A stretch of DNA of 64,000 nt from Candidatus Accumulibacter cognatus. Lineage in GTDB: Bacteria; Pseudomonadota; Gammaproteobacteria; Burkholderiales; Rhodocyclaceae. Positions within the stretch are counted from its first letter, which is position 1; every line of letters begins with the position of its first letter. The notes under the pieces were generated by a model. That model saw nothing but the letters and a program-made list of their open reading frames with translations, searched no databases and was not told where the DNA came from. The position numbers were made by a program, and so were the translations under genes. Location of the stretch: positions 615,553 through 679,552 of the forward strand of contig CP058708.1 in NCBI GenBank assembly GCA_013414765.1, given 5' to 3'. This document shows, one piece after another, positions 37,952 to 45,917 of this stretch.

Positions 37952-37981
37952 TCTCGTCAAACTGCGTCTCGTCAAACTGCG
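37952..37981. repeat. 15-bp tandem duplication between the FNR boxes
   Basis: TCTCGTCAAACTGCG is present twice head to tail (37952-37966 and 37967-37981). It lies in the 552-bp divergent intergenic region 37731-38282, which otherwise holds two FNR boxes and a terminator-like hairpin and no gene that I can support. Confidence 0.7.
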
Positions 37982-38127
37982 AAATCTGCGCCGTGGCGCA
38001 AGACGTATTGCGTTACGAACGAGCGTGCGGAAGAACGCCCCCCTCGGCACGAGAGCACGCTTTCGATCACCGTGCCGTCATTGATCACATTGTCATTGTT
38101 GTCTTCCTTGATTTTTTTAGCGGCCAA

Positions 38128-38141
38128 TTGATCCATATCAA
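38128..38141. promoter_or_regulatory. FNR/Anr-type box upstream of coxB
   Basis: TTGATCCATATCAA, again a perfect TTGAT-N4-ATCAA site, 142-155 bp before the coxB ATG. A TATATT sequence (38144-38149) follows immediately, so bound FNR could overlap a promoter core and repress; the start of transcription is not known. Confidence 0.75.
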
Positions 38142-38183
38142 TTATATTGTGATAGCCTTTGCGGCTGGTGAAAAACTGGAACG

Positions 38184-38204
38184 GGGCTCGAACGAGCCCT
38201 TTTT
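38184..38204 (+). terminator. Terminator-like hairpin in the coxB leader
   Basis: GGGCTCG-AA-CGAGCCC (38184-38199) followed by TTTTT. It points toward coxB but has no gene before it, so it is either an attenuator in the coxB leader or the end of a short transcript that starts near the FNR box. Confidence 0.7.
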
Positions 38205-38282
38205 GGTAGATTTTTGAATGCCTCAAGGCACCCGCCGATGCGGTCCCGCGTGGCAGATGCTCTTGATGGGGAGAGGGAGAAG

Positions 38283-39449
38283 ATGGCACGAGACTCAAAC
38301 AAGAACCGCTACCTGAATCGTTTGCGACTGGCTAAGGCCGGACTGCTTGCCGGACTGCTCGGCGTGCTCAGCGGTGCCGCGCACGCTGCCTGGCAACTCA
38401 ATCTGCAAGAACCCGTGACCGCCACAGCGAAGCGCGTCTATGACCTCCACACCCTGCTAACCTGGGTGATCTTTGCCATCTTTGCCGGGGTCTTTACAGT
38501 AGTGGCCTATTCGCTGGTCTTTCACCGCCGGTCCAAGGGCCACAAGGCGGCTGACTTCCATGACAACACCACGGTCGAACTGGCCTGGACCATCGTTCCG
38601 GCGCTGATTCTGATTGGCATAGCCTTCCCAGCCACGTCTGCCCTGGTCAACATGCGCGACACCTCGCAGCCCGATCTCACAGTCAAGGTTACGGGGTACC
38701 AGTGGAAGTGGGGTTACGAATACCTCACCGGTGACGCCGCTGGCGTCAAATTCATGAGTGTGCTTTCCACTCCGCGCGATCAGATCGAAAACAAGGCCCC
38801 CAAGGGCGAGCACTATCTGCTGGAGGTCGACCACCCACTGGTGGTACCGGTCGGAAAAAAGGTGCGCATTCTCACGACGGCGACCGATGTGATTCACAAC
38901 TGGTCGGTTCCAGCCTTCGCCGTGAAGACCGACGCTGTCCCTGGTTTCCTGCGCGATACCTGGTTCCGTGCTGACAAGGAAGGCACTTACCGCGGCCAGT
39001 GTTCGGAACTCTGTGGCAAGGACCACGGCTTCATGCCGGTGGTTGTGGAAGTGGTCTCCGAGGAAAAGTACGCCGCCTGGGTTTCCGATCAGAAGCAACA
39101 GATGGCTGCGGCAGCGGATGATCCGAACAAGATCTGGAAGCTTGATGAACTGGTTGCCCGCGGCGAGAAGATATATACGGCCAACTGCTCTTCCTGCCAC
39201 CAGGCGAACGGTCAAGGATTGCCGCCCGTGTTCCCCGCCCTGGACGGATCGAAGATTGTCAAGGGCCCGAAAGAAGGTCATCTCGACATCGTCATCAACG
39301 GCAAACCGGGCACTGCAATGGCGGCCTACGGCCCACAGTTGGGTGATACGGATATCGCTGCCGTTGTCGCCTACGAGCGGAACGCATGGACCAACAAACT
39401 CGGCGAAGTCATTCAACCCGCCGAAGTCAAGGCGCGTCGCGGTAAGTGA
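38283..39449 (+). CDS. coxB: Cytochrome c oxidase subunit II with fused cytochrome c domain
   Basis: 388-aa caa3-type subunit II. A signal/anchor ends GAAHA; two membrane helices follow (WVIFAIFAGVFTVVAYS, VPALILIGIAFPATSAL). The CuA domain carries the copper ligands in HNWSVPAFAVK and CSELCGKDHGFMPVVVE. A C-terminal cytochrome c domain (about residues 295-388) has the heme site CSSCH near residue 303 and Met in PGTAMAAYG. The ATG at 38283 is chosen because GGGAGAAG directly precedes it. First gene of the cox operon, with two FNR boxes in the upstream intergenic region. Confidence 0.94.
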   Translation: MARDSNKNRYLNRLRLAKAGLLAGLLGVLSGAAHAAWQLNLQEPVTATAKRVYDLHTLLTWVIFAIFAGVFTVVAYSLVFHRRSKGHKAADFHDNTTVELAWTIVPALILIGIAFPATSALVNMRDTSQPDLTVKVTGYQWKWGYEYLTGDAAGVKFMSVLSTPRDQIENKAPKGEHYLLEVDHPLVVPVGKKVRILTTATDVIHNWSVPAFAVKTDAVPGFLRDTWFRADKEGTYRGQCSELCGKDHGFMPVVVEVVSEEKYAAWVSDQKQQMAAAADDPNKIWKLDELVARGEKIYTANCSSCHQANGQGLPPVFPALDGSKIVKGPKEGHLDIVINGKPGTAMAAYGPQLGDTDIAAVVAYERNAWTNKLGEVIQPAEVKARRGK

Positions 39450-39480
39450 TCGCGCTACCGGCCCTCAGGAGAAACTGATT

Positions 39481-41094
39481 ATGCAAGCCACGCACACTGC
39501 CGGACATGCCGGCGATCATCATCATGACGACCACGCCCACTATCCGAGCGGCTGGAAGCGCTGGGTGACCACCACCAACCATAAGGACATCGGCTCGATG
39601 TACCTGTGGTTCAGCTTCGTGATGTTCCTTGTTGGCGGTGCGATGTCACTCATCATTCGCGCCGAACTGTTCTCCCCGGGACTGCAGTACGTGTCCCCGG
39701 AGTTCTACAATCAGATGCTGACTCTGCACGCCCTGATCATGGTCTTCGGCGCAATCATGCCGGCTTTCGTCGGCTTCGCCAACTGGATGATCCCGATGAT
39801 GATCGGGGCCTCCGACATGGCATTCGCGCGGATGAACAACTGGAGTTTCTGGTTGCTGCCACCGGCCGCCATCTTGCTATCGGTATCAATATTCGTGCCT
39901 GGTGGCGCCGCTGGAACCGGCTGGACACTCTACCCCCCACTGTCGGTGCAAATGGGGATAGGGATGGACATGACCATCTTTGCGGTCCACATCCTTGGCA
40001 TGTCGTCGATCATGGGTTCGATCAACATCGTCACCACCATTCTCAACCTGCGCGCACCCGGCATGACCCTGATGAAAATGCCTTTGTTCTGCTGGACGTG
40101 GCTGGTCACGGGTTTCCTGCTAATCGCGTCCATGCCGATCCTGGCTGGTGCGGTGACCATGCTTCTGACTGATCGCCATTTCGGGACTACTTTCTTCAAT
40201 GCGGCCGGCGGTGGTGATCCGGTACTGTTTCAGCACATTTTCTGGTTTTTCGGCCACCCCGAGGTCTATATCATCGCCTTGCCCGCCTTCGGCGTCGTTT
40301 CCCATGTGATCCCGGCGTTCTCGCGCAAGCATCTGTTCGGCTATGCCTCGATGGTCTATGCAATTGCGGCAATTGGCCTGATCTCCTTCTTTGTCTGGGC
40401 GCACCACATGTATGTAACGGGCATTCCGCTCACGGGACAGCTCTACTTCATGTATGCAACAATGCTCATCGCCGTACCGACAGGGGTGAAGGTCTTCAAT
40501 TGGGTCACCACCATGTGGCGAGGGTCGCTGACCTTTGAAACCCCGATGTTATTTGCACTTGGTTTCCTTGTTCTGTTCACCATCGGCGGGCTGACCGGCC
40601 TGGTACTGGCGATCACGGCGGTGGACATCCAGTTGCAGGATACCTATTACGTCGTAGCCCACTTTCACTACGTCATGGTCGCTGGAGCGCTTTTCTCTGC
40701 CTATGCCGGCCTCTATTTCTGGTTGCCGAAGTGGACCGGTCACATGTACAACGAAGGTTTGGGAAAACTGCACTTCTGGCTGTCGATCATCTTCTTCAAC
40801 ATCGCCTTTTTCCCGCAACACTTCCTTGGTCTGGCAGGCATGCCGCGCCGGATTCCCGACTATTCGCAGCAATTCGCAGATTTCAACGTGGTCTCCAGCG
40901 TTGGCGCCTTCGGCTTCGGTGTGAGTCAGTTGCTGGTCCTGATCGTCGTCTTCCAGGCCTTGAAAGGTGGCGCCAAGGCAGAAAGCCGGCCTTGGGATGG
41001 CGCGCACGGACTGGAATGGACTGTGCCTTCACCTGCTCCTTACCATACGTTTGAAGATCCGCCAGCATTTAATGCGGCTGAGGCACATACATGA
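39481..41094 (+). CDS. coxA: Cytochrome c oxidase subunit I
   Basis: 537-aa catalytic subunit (heme a, heme a3-CuB) of the terminal oxidase, 12 membrane helices. Visible: the low-spin heme ligand region LTLHALIMVFGAIMP, the CuB/cross-linked Tyr motif FGHPEVYIIALPAFG, the HH pair in WAHHMYVTGI, and VVAHFHYVMVAGALFSA with the heme ligands. A His/Asp-rich N-terminus (GDHHHDDHAHYPSGWKRW) precedes helix I. AGGAG lies before the ATG at 39481. Its stop overlaps the next start (ATGA). Confidence 0.97.
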   Translation: MQATHTAGHAGDHHHDDHAHYPSGWKRWVTTTNHKDIGSMYLWFSFVMFLVGGAMSLIIRAELFSPGLQYVSPEFYNQMLTLHALIMVFGAIMPAFVGFANWMIPMMIGASDMAFARMNNWSFWLLPPAAILLSVSIFVPGGAAGTGWTLYPPLSVQMGIGMDMTIFAVHILGMSSIMGSINIVTTILNLRAPGMTLMKMPLFCWTWLVTGFLLIASMPILAGAVTMLLTDRHFGTTFFNAAGGGDPVLFQHIFWFFGHPEVYIIALPAFGVVSHVIPAFSRKHLFGYASMVYAIAAIGLISFFVWAHHMYVTGIPLTGQLYFMYATMLIAVPTGVKVFNWVTTMWRGSLTFETPMLFALGFLVLFTIGGLTGLVLAITAVDIQLQDTYYVVAHFHYVMVAGALFSAYAGLYFWLPKWTGHMYNEGLGKLHFWLSIIFFNIAFFPQHFLGLAGMPRRIPDYSQQFADFNVVSSVGAFGFGVSQLLVLIVVFQALKGGAKAESRPWDGAHGLEWTVPSPAPYHTFEDPPAFNAAEAHT

Positions 41095-41210
41095 CCCGCG
41101 ACCCATCGTCACGCGAACAGGTGAGCCGCCGCATCGCGATCGGTCTTGCCCTGTTTGCGACCGCCGTCTTTCTTAGCTTCATCATCCGCCAATGGATCGC
41201 CAGCAGTTGA
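41091..41210 (+). CDS. Small cytochrome oxidase assembly protein
   Basis: 39-aa single-pass membrane protein: a basic N-terminus (MTRDPSSREQVSRRIAIG) followed by one helix (LALFATAVFLSFIIRQWI). It overlaps coxA by ATGA and runs 19 bp into ctaG. Very small proteins of this kind sit between coxA and ctaG in many betaproteobacteria and are annotated as oxidase small assembly proteins; the function is inferred from position. Confidence 0.75.
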   Translation: MTRDPSSREQVSRRIAIGLALFATAVFLSFIIRQWIASS

Positions 41211-41812
41211 ATCCTGAATCCGGCCCACTTCCAGCAACCGCCGCCGACACACGGCCACGGGCAGTCAGTCACGCCCACACCGCTGCGGTCATGCTGACTG
41301 TCGTGGCTGGAAGCCTACTGTTTGTTGCCGCGCAGCCGCGTCTATACCGGGCTTTTTGCGAATGGACCGGTCTGTACGACATCGACCGTGCTGAACAGAT
41401 TGCAAAGCCACCTCTCCCGGGAAGGTCCGTGACCCTGGAGTTTGATGCCAACAGTCATGAGAACGGGCTGCTCTTCCGTCCACAAACGAACAGCCTCACG
41501 ACCAAGACTGGCGAAATCGTACACGTGGTCTATCGGGTTGAAAATACGCGCAACAGCACGGTGATCGGACAGGCGGTTCCTAGCTATGGCCCGCAGCATG
41601 CAGGCAGCTACGTGAAGAAGCTGGAGTGCTTTTGCTTCAAGCAGCAAACGTTTGCTCCGCACGAGGTCCGCGATATGAACGTCGTATTCCTGCTTGATTC
41701 AAAACTGCCAGAAGACGTTGGTACGGTCACACTTTCATATACCTTCTTCGAAGTCCCCGTGCCGGCCGGCAGCGCGAATTCATTGCCTACACGCGGGGAA
41801 AACCGGACGTGA
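41192..41812 (+). CDS. ctaG: Cytochrome c oxidase assembly protein CtaG/Cox11
   Basis: 206-aa copper chaperone that delivers Cu to the CuB site of subunit I. One N-terminal membrane anchor (AAVMLTVVAGSLLFVAAQP) and a periplasmic domain with the copper motif LECFCFKQQTF (CxC) near residue 150 and FFEVPVP near the end. It overlaps the small upstream gene and ends overlapping the DUF2970 gene. Confidence 0.95.
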   Translation: MDRQQLNPESGPLPATAADTRPRAVSHAHTAAVMLTVVAGSLLFVAAQPRLYRAFCEWTGLYDIDRAEQIAKPPLPGRSVTLEFDANSHENGLLFRPQTNSLTTKTGEIVHVVYRVENTRNSTVIGQAVPSYGPQHAGSYVKKLECFCFKQQTFAPHEVRDMNVVFLLDSKLPEDVGTVTLSYTFFEVPVPAGSANSLPTRGENRT

Positions 41813-42027
41813 ATGATGTGGTCGTGAATCCACAACCGCCGAAGGACGGATTGTTTCGTACCATTCGTACGGTTGCTTGGGCGCTGTTGGGGATACGCGG
41901 GCACAAACCGTACACGCATGATGCGCCACCGTTGTCACCGTTGAAGTTGTTGATCACAGCACTCGCGTTCATGCTGGTTTTTGTGCTTTCACTGGTCAGC
42001 GTGGCAATTTACATCAGTCGTCATTGA
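41809..42027 (+). CDS. DUF2970 membrane protein
   Basis: 72-aa protein with RTIRTVAWALLGIRGHKPYT, the DUF2970 core, and one C-terminal helix (LLITALAFMLVFVLSLVSVA). Found between ctaG and coxC in betaproteobacterial oxidase operons; function unknown, probably assembly. The GTG at 41809 overlaps the ctaG stop (GTGA). Confidence 0.82.
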   Translation: MNDVVVNPQPPKDGLFRTIRTVAWALLGIRGHKPYTHDAPPLSPLKLLITALAFMLVFVLSLVSVAIYISRH

Positions 42028-42087
42028 TGGACGCACGAGAAACAAGTAACAGGACCACAACGACAATATGATTTGGAGGGAATCAAA

Positions 42088-42942
42088 ATGAGTCACCCCG
42101 CATCAGCTAGCCGCTATTTCGTTCCCGAGCCTTCGCACTGGCCGGTGGTTGGGTCGCTTGCGTTGCTCTTGTTGGCTACCGGAGCCATTCTGACGTTTAA
42201 CTCGATTGCTTACGGCGCTTACTTTCTGTTCGGTGGGTTTGCCGTTCTGACTGTCATGCTGTTTGGCTGGTTTGGACGCGTTATTGGTGAATCGGAAGGC
42301 CAGCGCTATAACCTGCAGGTGGATCGTTCCTTCCGTTGGTCAATGGCCTGGTTTATCTTTTCGGAGGTGATGTTCTTCGCTGCCTTCTTTGGCGCCCTCT
42401 TCTATGTTCGTGTTCTATCGATTCCTGACCTGGCCAGCGCGGATCAGGCAACGCTTTGGGAGGGCTTCAAAAATCAATGGCCAACAGCTGGTCCTGCGGC
42501 CAAGGATGCCTTCACGCCGATGCATGCATGGGGCATCCCGGCGATCAATACCCTGCTACTGCTGAGCTCTGGAGCAACAGTGACCTGGGCGCACTGGGGA
42601 TTGGTTGCCAACAAGCGGCAGCAGTTGATCATCGGTCTGTTCCTGACCGTGCTGCTTGGCCTGCTCTTTCTTGGCCTGCAGGTGTACGAATACCGTGAAG
42701 CCTATAGCCACTTCAACCTCAAGCTGACCACAGGTGTGTACGGTTCAACCTTTTACATGTTGACCGGTTTCCACGGTTTTCATGTGACGCTTGGTGCGAC
42801 GATGTTGATCGTGATTCTATTGCGGGCAATGAAGGGGCATTTCACTCCCGAGCGACACTTTGCCTTTGAAGCCGTTGCCTGGTACTGGCACTTTGTGGAC
42901 GTCGTCTGGCTTGGCTTGTTCGTCGTCGTCTATTGGCTGTAA
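42088..42942 (+). CDS. coxC: Cytochrome c oxidase subunit III
   Basis: 284-aa integral membrane subunit with seven helices. Conserved stretches: MAWFIFSEVMFFAAFFGALF, TLLLLSSGATVTWAHW, TGFHGFHVTLGATMLI and the C-terminal AVAWYWHFVDVVWLGLFVVV. The ATG at 42088 is chosen because GGAGG lies 8 bases upstream. Confidence 0.96.
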   Translation: MSHPASASRYFVPEPSHWPVVGSLALLLLATGAILTFNSIAYGAYFLFGGFAVLTVMLFGWFGRVIGESEGQRYNLQVDRSFRWSMAWFIFSEVMFFAAFFGALFYVRVLSIPDLASADQATLWEGFKNQWPTAGPAAKDAFTPMHAWGIPAINTLLLLSSGATVTWAHWGLVANKRQQLIIGLFLTVLLGLLFLGLQVYEYREAYSHFNLKLTTGVYGSTFYMLTGFHGFHVTLGATMLIVILLRAMKGHFTPERHFAFEAVAWYWHFVDVVWLGLFVVVYWL

Positions 42943-42958
42943 TTTTTCCCACTGGCAC

Positions 42959-42982
42959 GTGGCGCACCAAGTGGTGCGCCAC
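42959..42982. terminator. Hairpin between convergent coxC and DUF2909 genes
   Basis: GTGGCGCAC (42959-42967) / GTGCGCCAC (42974-42982), loop CAAGTG, extendable to 11 bp. No strong T-run, but its place between convergent genes suggests a shared transcript end. Confidence 0.5.
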
Positions 42983-43005
42983 CCACCACTGCTTCTCGCC
43001 GGCCA

Positions 43006-43203
43006 TCACAGGCGCTCAACGATCCAGCCAAACCAGTGCGCAGCCATCAAGAGTAGAAACAACCCAAACGAAAGGCCGACACGCAAGGACAGAGCCTTAA
43101 CCGCTCTTTTCTTGTCTGGGCCGTGATCGCGATAGATATAGACCAGAGCGCTGCCTAGACTGGCGATGATCCCGATCAGCATCAGCACGACAAAGATGCG
43201 CAT
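43006..43203 (-). CDS. DUF2909 twin-transmembrane protein
   Basis: 65-aa protein with two membrane helices (VLMLIGIIASLGSALVYIY and GLSFGLFLLLMAAHWFGWIV) around a basic loop (RDHGPDKKRAVKALSLRV), the DUF2909 layout. Two ATGs lie at 43209 and 43203; the second is better spaced from AGGAGG. It is transcribed against the cox operon. Role in oxidase assembly is suggested only by position. Confidence 0.8.
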   Translation of the reverse strand: MRIFVVLMLIGIIASLGSALVYIYRDHGPDKKRAVKALSLRVGLSFGLFLLLMAAHWFGWIVERL

Positions 43204-43295
43204 GCGCATTCTCCTCCTGAAATACCGCAGTCTACCCTAGTCTAGGACGCGCGATCCGCATACGACAACAACTTGGGCGCACAGCCGTTCTCCCG

Positions 43296-43994
43296 ATGTC
43301 GATCTTTCCCCCCAAGCGCGCACCTCTGCGCCTGCTGCTGGTCATTCTGGTCGTTCTGACGTGCCTCGCCATGTCCCGCCTGCAACTCTGGCGTGCGGAG
43401 ACTCGGGGCGAACGCTTCGCGCGCGAGCAGACTGCCCTCGTCTCGACACCCATCTTTTTGTCGGCACAGCAGCGCGACCTCGAAAGCCTGATCGGCAGGG
43501 CGGCGACCGCACGCGGTCACTGGCTTACGGAGAAAACGATCTTTCTGGATAACAAGATCTATCGCAGCCGCCCCGGCTATCATGTGCTCACGCCTTTACA
43601 ATTGTCGGGCAGCAGCTCCGTGGTATTGGTCAACCGTGGCTGGGTTCCAGCCCCGAGACTACGCTCCGAAGTTCCATCGATTACATCACCGACAGGTGAA
43701 ATCGAGATTGTCGGCGTGGTTCACAACTTTGAAACCAGGATATTCGAATTGCAGAATACCTCGCCAGAAGGACCCGTCTGGCAACATGTACGGGAGGTGG
43801 ATTATCGCCAGATCAGTGGCCTGGACGCGTTACCGGTGATTCTGATGCAGACGGCTGCGAACGGCGATGGCCTGGTCCGTGATTGGGCAACGCCTGACAA
43901 TCCCGCGATGAAACACTATGGCTACGCAGCGATGTGGCTGGTTTTCGCTCTCATGGCTGCAGTATACGGCGTCCTTGCAAGGACAACACTATGA
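43296..43994 (+). CDS. SURF1 family oxidase assembly protein
   Basis: 232-aa protein with the SURF1 layout: N-terminal helix (LRLLLVILVVLTCLAMSRLQ), periplasmic domain with ATARGHWLTEKTIFLDN and VVLVNRGWVPAPRLR, and C-terminal helix (AAMWLVFALMAAVYGVLA). SURF1 proteins help insert heme a in subunit I. The stop overlaps the next start (ATGA). Confidence 0.9.
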   Translation: MSIFPPKRAPLRLLLVILVVLTCLAMSRLQLWRAETRGERFAREQTALVSTPIFLSAQQRDLESLIGRAATARGHWLTEKTIFLDNKIYRSRPGYHVLTPLQLSGSSSVVLVNRGWVPAPRLRSEVPSITSPTGEIEIVGVVHNFETRIFELQNTSPEGPVWQHVREVDYRQISGLDALPVILMQTAANGDGLVRDWATPDNPAMKHYGYAAMWLVFALMAAVYGVLARTTL

Positions 43995-44602
43995 CCTCAC
44001 AGAAACAGGCGGGACAGAATGCCCCTGTGAACCAATCACCGCACGCCACAGCTTCGAACCCGACCAAGGGCCGGCTGATATTGCTGGCGATCATTGCGAT
44101 AGGCGCGTTGCCGCTTCTTGCCGCGCTCTATTTTCGCTATGTCTCACCTCCGGAGGTCAAGGCAACGGTTGGTCAGCCACTTGAGCCTGTGGTACTTCCG
44201 TTTGAATTACTGCGACGCAGCGATGGGAACCAGTTGGAGCATCGACAAGTCAGCGGCAAGTGGCTGGTGATTTTTGCAGCACCCGGTGGCTGCGATGCAC
44301 GGTGCCAGCACACACTTTATCTGACGCGACAAGCGCGCACCGCACAGGGACGCAATATGGAACGGATCGACCGCCTTTGGCTGATCACCGATACCACGCC
44401 ACCGGCCGCGACGCTGTTGGCGGCTCACCCTGACCTGGTTTTGGTTCACGCGACAGACGCCAAGCTGATGGACCTTCTCGGCGGAAGTAACAGCCGCCAT
44501 ATCAATCTGGTAGACCGACGTGGCCTCGTAGTCTTTCGCTACCCTGACAATCCTGATCCAACGGCCTTCATCCGCGAACTCGGCAAACTGGTCAAGCTGT
44601 GA
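43991..44602 (+). CDS. SCO-like thioredoxin-fold membrane protein
   Basis: 203-aa protein with a 27-residue polar N-terminus, one helix (LILLAIIAIGALPLLAALYF) and a thioredoxin-like periplasmic domain. KWLVIFAAPGGCDARCQHTL carries a CxxxC pair like the copper site of SCO proteins, and VDRRGLVVFRYPDNPDP resembles the SCO C-terminus; a typical SCO His ligand is not obvious. Translationally coupled to SURF1. In related operons ctaA follows here, but not in this window. Confidence 0.78.
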   Translation: MTSQKQAGQNAPVNQSPHATASNPTKGRLILLAIIAIGALPLLAALYFRYVSPPEVKATVGQPLEPVVLPFELLRRSDGNQLEHRQVSGKWLVIFAAPGGCDARCQHTLYLTRQARTAQGRNMERIDRLWLITDTTPPAATLLAAHPDLVLVHATDAKLMDLLGGSNSRHINLVDRRGLVVFRYPDNPDPTAFIRELGKLVKL

Positions 44603-44778
44603 CTACCAGAATGGCGTACCACTAGCTACATCTCGGGTGACTCAGAGCCAATATTCAGGTGGATCCTGGCAAGCACACGCCACCGTTTCGATTGGGTGTG
44701 GAGAAATCCCCAAAAACTCTCCATTGGTGAACGTCGGTTAGTCGCAGATCCGCGCGTCAACGGAGGATAAATCCTGGG

Positions 44779-44822
44779 ACATGACTTTCATGCTCGGAGG
44801 TTTCTGGAAAAGTCATGACCGT
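44779..44822. repeat. Dispersed palindromic repeat, copy 2
   Basis: Minus-strand reading ACGGTCATGACTTTTCC, a CCTCCGAGC centre, then ATGAAAGTCATG. It matches copy 1 (4542-4588) and copy 3 (60392-60437). On the minus strand it begins exactly at the rpoH stop codon, and it fills part of the 219-bp gap between the convergent SCO-like gene and rpoH. Confidence 0.75.
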
Positions 44823-45682
44823 TAGGTTTGTTCCGCCAGGGAGGTCAGATTCACCCGCATCTTCTGCATTGCCTTAACTTCGATCTGGCGAATTCGCTCG
44901 GCGGAGACACCGAATTCCGCCGCCAGTTCGTGCAAGGTGGCCGAATGCTCATCGGTCAGCCAACGTGCCTCGACAATGCGACGGCTGCGTGGATCGAGAG
45001 CGGCCAGCGCACTTTGCAGTCCATCATTCTGCAAGTACGTACGCGCACGGGATTCAAGCACACGGAGCGGTTCACTCGAATGGTCGGAGAGATAGGCAAT
45101 CGGAGCAAACGCATCCTCATCGTCATTGTCGCCTTCCAGCGCCAGATCATGACCCGATAATCGAGTGTCCATCTCGATCACCTCGTCCGGTTTGACGGAC
45201 AAGCGATGCGCAATATCCGCCACCTGCAACGAACTGAGGCCCTCGCTATTCGCTTTCATGCCGCGCAGATTGAAGAACAGCTTCCGCTGCGCTTTGGTCG
45301 TTGCCACTTTGACCATCCGCCAGTTCTTCAGGACGTACTCATGAATCTCCGCCTTGATCCACTGGATGGCGAACGAAACCAGGCGCACTCCGCGCTTCGG
45401 GTCGAAACGCTTCACCGCTTTCATCAGGCCGATATTACCCTCCTGAATCAGGTCGGCGTGGGACAGACCGTACCCGAGATACCCGCGCGCGATGGCAATC
45501 ACCAAACGCAGATGCGACAGTATCAATTGCCGTGCCGCATCGAGATCTTCCTCCTCGCGAAAGCGGGTAGCCAGACAAAACTCCTCTTCCTCGCTGAGCA
45601 GCGGAAATTGCCTGACCGCCTGGATATAAGCGTCAATGCTGCCGACAGCAGAAACCGTGGGAAAAGCCAAGGCTTGCGTCAT
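44822..45682 (-). CDS. rpoH: RNA polymerase heat-shock sigma factor (sigma-32)
   Basis: 286-aa sigma-70-family factor. Region 2 (HLRLVIAIARGYLGYGLSHA, DLIQEGNIGLMKAVKRFDP) is followed by the RpoH box QRKLFFNLR and region 4 (LHELAAEFGVSAERIRQIEV). AAGGAGG precedes the ATG. A perfect CIRCE operator overlaps the probable -10 (TAAAAT on the minus strand, 45721-45726), so HrcA probably represses rpoH. Confidence 0.96.
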   Translation of the reverse strand: MTQALAFPTVSAVGSIDAYIQAVRQFPLLSEEEEFCLATRFREEEDLDAARQLILSHLRLVIAIARGYLGYGLSHADLIQEGNIGLMKAVKRFDPKRGVRLVSFAIQWIKAEIHEYVLKNWRMVKVATTKAQRKLFFNLRGMKANSEGLSSLQVADIAHRLSVKPDEVIEMDTRLSGHDLALEGDNDDEDAFAPIAYLSDHSSEPLRVLESRARTYLQNDGLQSALAALDPRSRRIVEARWLTDEHSATLHELAAEFGVSAERIRQIEVKAMQKMRVNLTSLAEQT

Positions 45683-45723
45683 GGAATCATTCCTCCTTCA
45701 CATTACCGATTATGAGCCCTATT

Positions 45724-45750
45724 TTAGCACTCGCCGCATGAGAGTGCTAA
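45724..45750. promoter_or_regulatory. CIRCE element (HrcA operator)
   Basis: TTAGCACTC (45724-45732), nine-base spacer, GAGTGCTAA (45742-45750): a perfect CIRCE inverted repeat, consensus TTAGCACTC-N9-GAGTGCTAA. It lies 42 bp upstream of the rpoH start and covers the putative -10/-35 region of that gene, while it is 168 bp from the divergent bufferin operon. Confidence 0.92.
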
Positions 45751-45793
45751 TTGACAGAAAAGTTCGTCCGGCCCAAATTCCACACCAGAACCC

Positions 45794-45821
45794 CAGCAAA
45801 GAAATATTTTTTCCTTTGCTG
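45794..45821. promoter_or_regulatory. Inverted repeat upstream of the bufferin operon
   Basis: CAGCAAAG (45794-45801) / CTTTGCTG (45814-45821) around a 12-bp AT-rich spacer, 97-124 bp before the bufferin precursor start. Could be an operator or a leader hairpin; no known regulator motif is recognised. Confidence 0.45.
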
Positions 45822-45917
45822 TAAGTAATTCTGCAATGCCAGCGTCTAAGGGATGTCAGAGAACTGGTTATAGAACGGCCAGCTTTGACTCAACCCATCC
45901 AATGAGAGGAGAATCAA

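Noticed and set aside
38457-39416. 319-codon open frame opposite coxB
   Set aside because: Antisense to a clearly recognised gene with heme and CuA motifs.
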